This document shows, one piece after another, positions 6,770-8,714 of a DNA stretch of 8,714 nucleotides (position 1 is its first letter; each line of letters opens with the position of its first letter). Origin of the DNA: Chitinophaga pinensis. GTDB taxonomy: Bacteria > Bacteroidota > Bacteroidia > NS11-12g > UBA9320. The stretch lies in the NCBI GenBank assembly GCA_945890595.1, contig CAMDCQ010000092.1:1-8714 (forward strand), given 5' to 3'. The notes beneath the pieces were generated by a model that made no database searches, was not told the origin of the DNA, and worked only from the letters and a program-made list of their open reading frames with translations. Both the position numbers and the translations under genes were made by a program.

Positions 6770-8713
6770 TTATTCTTTTAAGAATCGTGTTAGCCAAATA
6801 CCCTCTTCTGTAACAATTTGTAAATAATAAATGCCTGTGCGAAGGTCAGAAATGTCAATCTTTGTATCGTTTGTATAGCGTTCTTTTTTCCGTATAATTT
6901 GGCCTAAAGCATCTGTGAGCTGGTAAGAGAAATAAATATTGGTCAATAGATTTTTTGCATCTAGTTGAATCTCAGTACTAGCGGGATTTGGATATATTTT
7001 TAAGATACCATTAGCTAGTTTAGCGAGCGAACTTGCGCTTTTGGTTACCACTATTTTGTAGGTGTTTGTGGTGATTTTGTCTTGCGCTACTATTTCAAAG
7101 TAAACCGTATCACTGTAATCAATAGAACTAACGGTGCTTTCTTGCAAAACCCCGTTAACATAAGCAGAAGCGCTATCACTTAAACTGAAATTAGCGATTA
7201 ATTGACCTACGTCAGTGTTCGTGGAAACCGCTACGGTTACTCCTCGCGTATCCGGAGTTATGATACCGCTTACTTCAGGACTAACAAATCCAAATGTTTT
7301 AAGCTCAGCAGCACTATTGGGTAATGGTTTTACAAGAACAGAATAGGACGTAGAGCGGCTCTTATCCTGTGACGTAACTATATAAATAATCTCGTTCATG
7401 AAGTTGTGTGCCGTAACATTACTTTGTTGCGCCGTAGAACCCACCCAAACTGTGGCACTGTCACTTGCAGTGAAATTAGCGATAAGATTGCTCACAATCG
7501 TGCCAAAGGGGACATTTACTACCACGGTTCCGGTACTGCTATCTGTCGAGGTAATAATACCGGTAGCCGGAGGGGCAACGATGTTAAACGATAACAGCTC
7601 ACTGCTTTTATTCTTGTTGAGGTGCACATGTACAGTGTACGTTTTAGAGAAGGCTGTATTTTGTGCGATAACTTGATAATTCAAGGTGCTGCTAAAGTCA
7701 TGAGCAGATACTCCAGAAGTTTGTAAATCATTTTGAACATACACAGCGGCACTATCACTCGCAGTAAAAATTGCCGTAAGATTGCTAATATTTGTGCCGT
7801 ATGGGACGTATACGTCTATTCGGCCACTTAATGAGTCTATGGCGATAATGTTTCCCGTACTAAAGGGTGAAGCTATTTGATAGGTCAATAGTTCACAGGA
7901 TCTATTTTTAGCGATTTTAACATAGACGATATATGTCTTAAAAAATGCTGTATTCTGTGCTCTGACAGTGAAGGTAATTAGATTACTATAGTTATTGGCC
8001 GAAATACCTGATACTTGAAGAGTGGAGTTTACGAATGCTGTTGCGCTGTCACTAATAGAAAAGTGTGCTATCAAAGTGCTTAAATTAGTGCCATAAGGAA
8101 CGGTAAGCTCCACGTTTCCTCCATTTGCATTCGAGGTAATGATTCCATTTATAGTTGGGGAATTAAATCCGAAGCTTATCAACTCACAAGCAGGATTCTT
8201 GTTCACAACAACATTGACGTTATAATAAGATTTGAGCGTGTTGTTTTTGGCTACGGCTTTATACAGCAATGTATCTCCAAAATCTACCACATTTACACCT
8301 GAAATTTGCTGGATATTACTTGTAAAGCATTGTGTAGAATCACTCAAGCTAAACTCAGGTACCATTGCACTTATATTGGTGCCAAATGGTACAAAACTGG
8401 TTATCTTTCCACCGGAAGGTGTTTGTATTATAGTGTCTTTTGTCGATATGCCCGGGAACGTAAAGGATGAAAATCCAACAAAATACTGAGTCGTTGCAGC
8501 ATGATTTGCGTTTAAGTTTCCAGCCAAATCACTTAATCTTCCGGATACAATTTGTACGTTTACAGGACCATTCTCAATGGGAGTAATATAGGCTGTGTAG
8601 CGATTAGAAGCTATTTGTTTAAAATTAGAAACATTGGCATTACTTGCAGAGATGTCTGAAATATCAAAACCTGCAACTATTTCTGAAGTGGTGAAAATTG
8701 CGGTAAAACTGTT
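6770..8713 (-). CDS. Secreted repeat-containing surface protein with type IX sorting domain, N-terminus beyond window
   Basis: C-terminal part of a large cell-surface or secreted protein. The frame stays open to the right edge (last full codon 8711-8713), so no start is visible; about 647 residues are seen. In order: an Ig-like segment (8486-8713; FTAIFTTSEIVAGFDISDI, later YTAYITPIENGPV and LSDLAGNLNA) resembling the Bap-like Big family; five tandem beta-sandwich repeats of about 96-98 residues (7022-8482), similar to DUF5018-type repeats as I recall them; and a C-terminal domain (about 6773-7018) with IYPNPAS, LTDALGQII, ISDLRTGIYYLQI and final FLKE. The last is the classic signal for type IX secretion across the outer membrane, normally followed by cleavage and surface anchoring. 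No catalytic domain is visible, so the function lies upstream or is structural/adhesive. It is convergent with the sugar transferase, so no shared operon is implied. Confidence 0.9.
   Translation of the reverse strand, partial: NSFTAIFTTSEIVAGFDISDISASNANVSNFKQIASNRYTAYITPIENGPVNVQIVSGRLSDLAGNLNANHAATTQYFVGFSSFTFPGISTKDTIIQTPSGGKITSFVPFGTNISAMVPEFSLSDSTQCFTSNIQQISGVNVVDFGDTLLYKAVAKNNTLKSYYNVNVVVNKNPACELISFGFNSPTINGIITSNANGGNVELTVPYGTNLSTLIAHFSISDSATAFVNSTLQVSGISANNYSNLITFTVRAQNTAFFKTYIVYVKIAKNRSCELLTYQIASPFSTGNIIAIDSLSGRIDVYVPYGTNISNLTAIFTASDSAAVYVQNDLQTSGVSAHDFSSTLNYQVIAQNTAFSKTYTVHVHLNKNKSSELLSFNIVAPPATGIITSTDSSTGTVVVNVPFGTIVSNLIANFTASDSATVWVGSTAQQSNVTAHNFMNEIIYIVTSQDKSRSTSYSVLVKPLPNSAAELKTFGFVSPEVSGIITPDTRGVTVAVSTNTDVGQLIANFSLSDSASAYVNGVLQESTVSSIDYSDTVYFEIVAQDKITTNTYKIVVTKSASSLAKLANGILKIYPNPASTEIQLDAKNLLTNIYFSYQLTDALGQIIRKKERYTNDTKIDISDLRTGIYYLQIVTEEGIWLTRFLKE
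6773..7018 (-). other. Type IX secretion C-terminal sorting domain
   Basis: The last roughly 82 residues of the surface protein. The YPNPA motif is encoded by 6980-6994, followed by alternating strands and the terminal G-x-Y-Y-L-Q-I and FLKE. It matches the Por-secretion sorting family known from Bacteroidota, so the organism should carry the type IX machinery. Confidence 0.88.
7022..8482 (-). repeat. Five tandem protein repeats of about 97 residues in the surface protein
   Basis: Repeat units, in protein order, are at 8189-8482, 7898-8188, 7604-7897, 7310-7603 and 7022-7309. Units 2-5 open with CEL, CEL, SEL or AEL, then a strand with SP or PP and GxI. The middle of each unit carries VPxGT (replaced by STNTD in unit 5) and F-x-x-SDS, the end has Y/F-x-V-x-A/S-Q-x in units 2-5, and all units end with Y-x-V-x-V. 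The units are well diverged at the DNA level, so this is an old duplication rather than a recent slippage array. Units 2-4 are the most alike; units 1 and 5 are more divergent. Confidence 0.85.
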
Positions 8714-8714
8714 G

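Noticed and set aside
6772..6785. Inverted repeat ATTCTT-TT-AAGAAT at the convergent end of the transferase and surface-protein genes
   Set aside because: The loop is only two bases, the stem is AT-rich, it lies inside the surface-protein coding sequence and no T-run follows.
7398..7676. Plus-strand open frames opposite the surface protein repeats
   Set aside because: They are antisense shadows of the repeat-coding sequence; their hydrophobic look follows from the reversed Ser/Thr/Asn-rich codons.

Overview
The window comes from a member of the Bacteroidota, most likely near the Flavobacteriales, although the order is an inference. Three things point there: a type IX secretion C-terminal sorting domain (YPNPA motif) on a large repeat-built surface protein; Bacteroidota-type versions of the sugar transferase, amidase and lipoprotein; and AT-rich sequence with A-rich leaders and few Shine-Dalgarno sites. 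No RNA gene, insertion sequence, CRISPR array or phage gene is visible. The window is almost fully coding, and the only non-coding gap longer than 30 bases is the divergent region between pcm and the oxidoreductase gene.

Layout, left to right. Bases 2-1507 (+) are the last five sixths of lepA (elongation factor 4). Convergent to it, on the minus strand, is a two-gene unit: pcm (protein-L-isoaspartate methyltransferase, about 2784-3437) followed, with a 17-base overlap, by a secreted zinc N-acetylmuramoyl-L-alanine amidase (1532-2800). Diverging from pcm on the plus strand is a tight three-gene unit: a Gfo/Idh/MocA-type oxidoreductase (3526-4461), a lipoprotein of unknown function (about 4437-5354) and a polyprenyl-phosphate sugar-1-phosphate transferase (5351-6763). 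After a 6-base convergent gap, the minus strand carries the C-terminal part of a secreted surface protein (6770 to beyond the right edge), with an Ig-like domain, five tandem beta-sandwich repeats and the sorting domain.

The plus-strand trio looks like a surface-polysaccharide unit: the transferase would start a lipid-linked glycan, the dehydrogenase-fold protein may act on a sugar, and the lipoprotein would act in the periplasm or outer membrane. The link rests on gene overlap and family knowledge.

The most interesting point is the oxidoreductase/lipoprotein junction. The lipoprotein's signal peptide is encoded intact upstream of any ATG, GTG or TTG. The four bases ACGA at 4437-4440 sit exactly where an ATGA stop/start overlap would be expected, so one T-to-C change at 4438 would explain both the missing start codon and a seven-residue extension of the oxidoreductase. 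The oxidoreductase also lacks the lysine and proline of its family's EKP motif. Four neighbouring genes (pcm, oxidoreductase, lipoprotein, transferase) all lack an ATG at the position homology favours.
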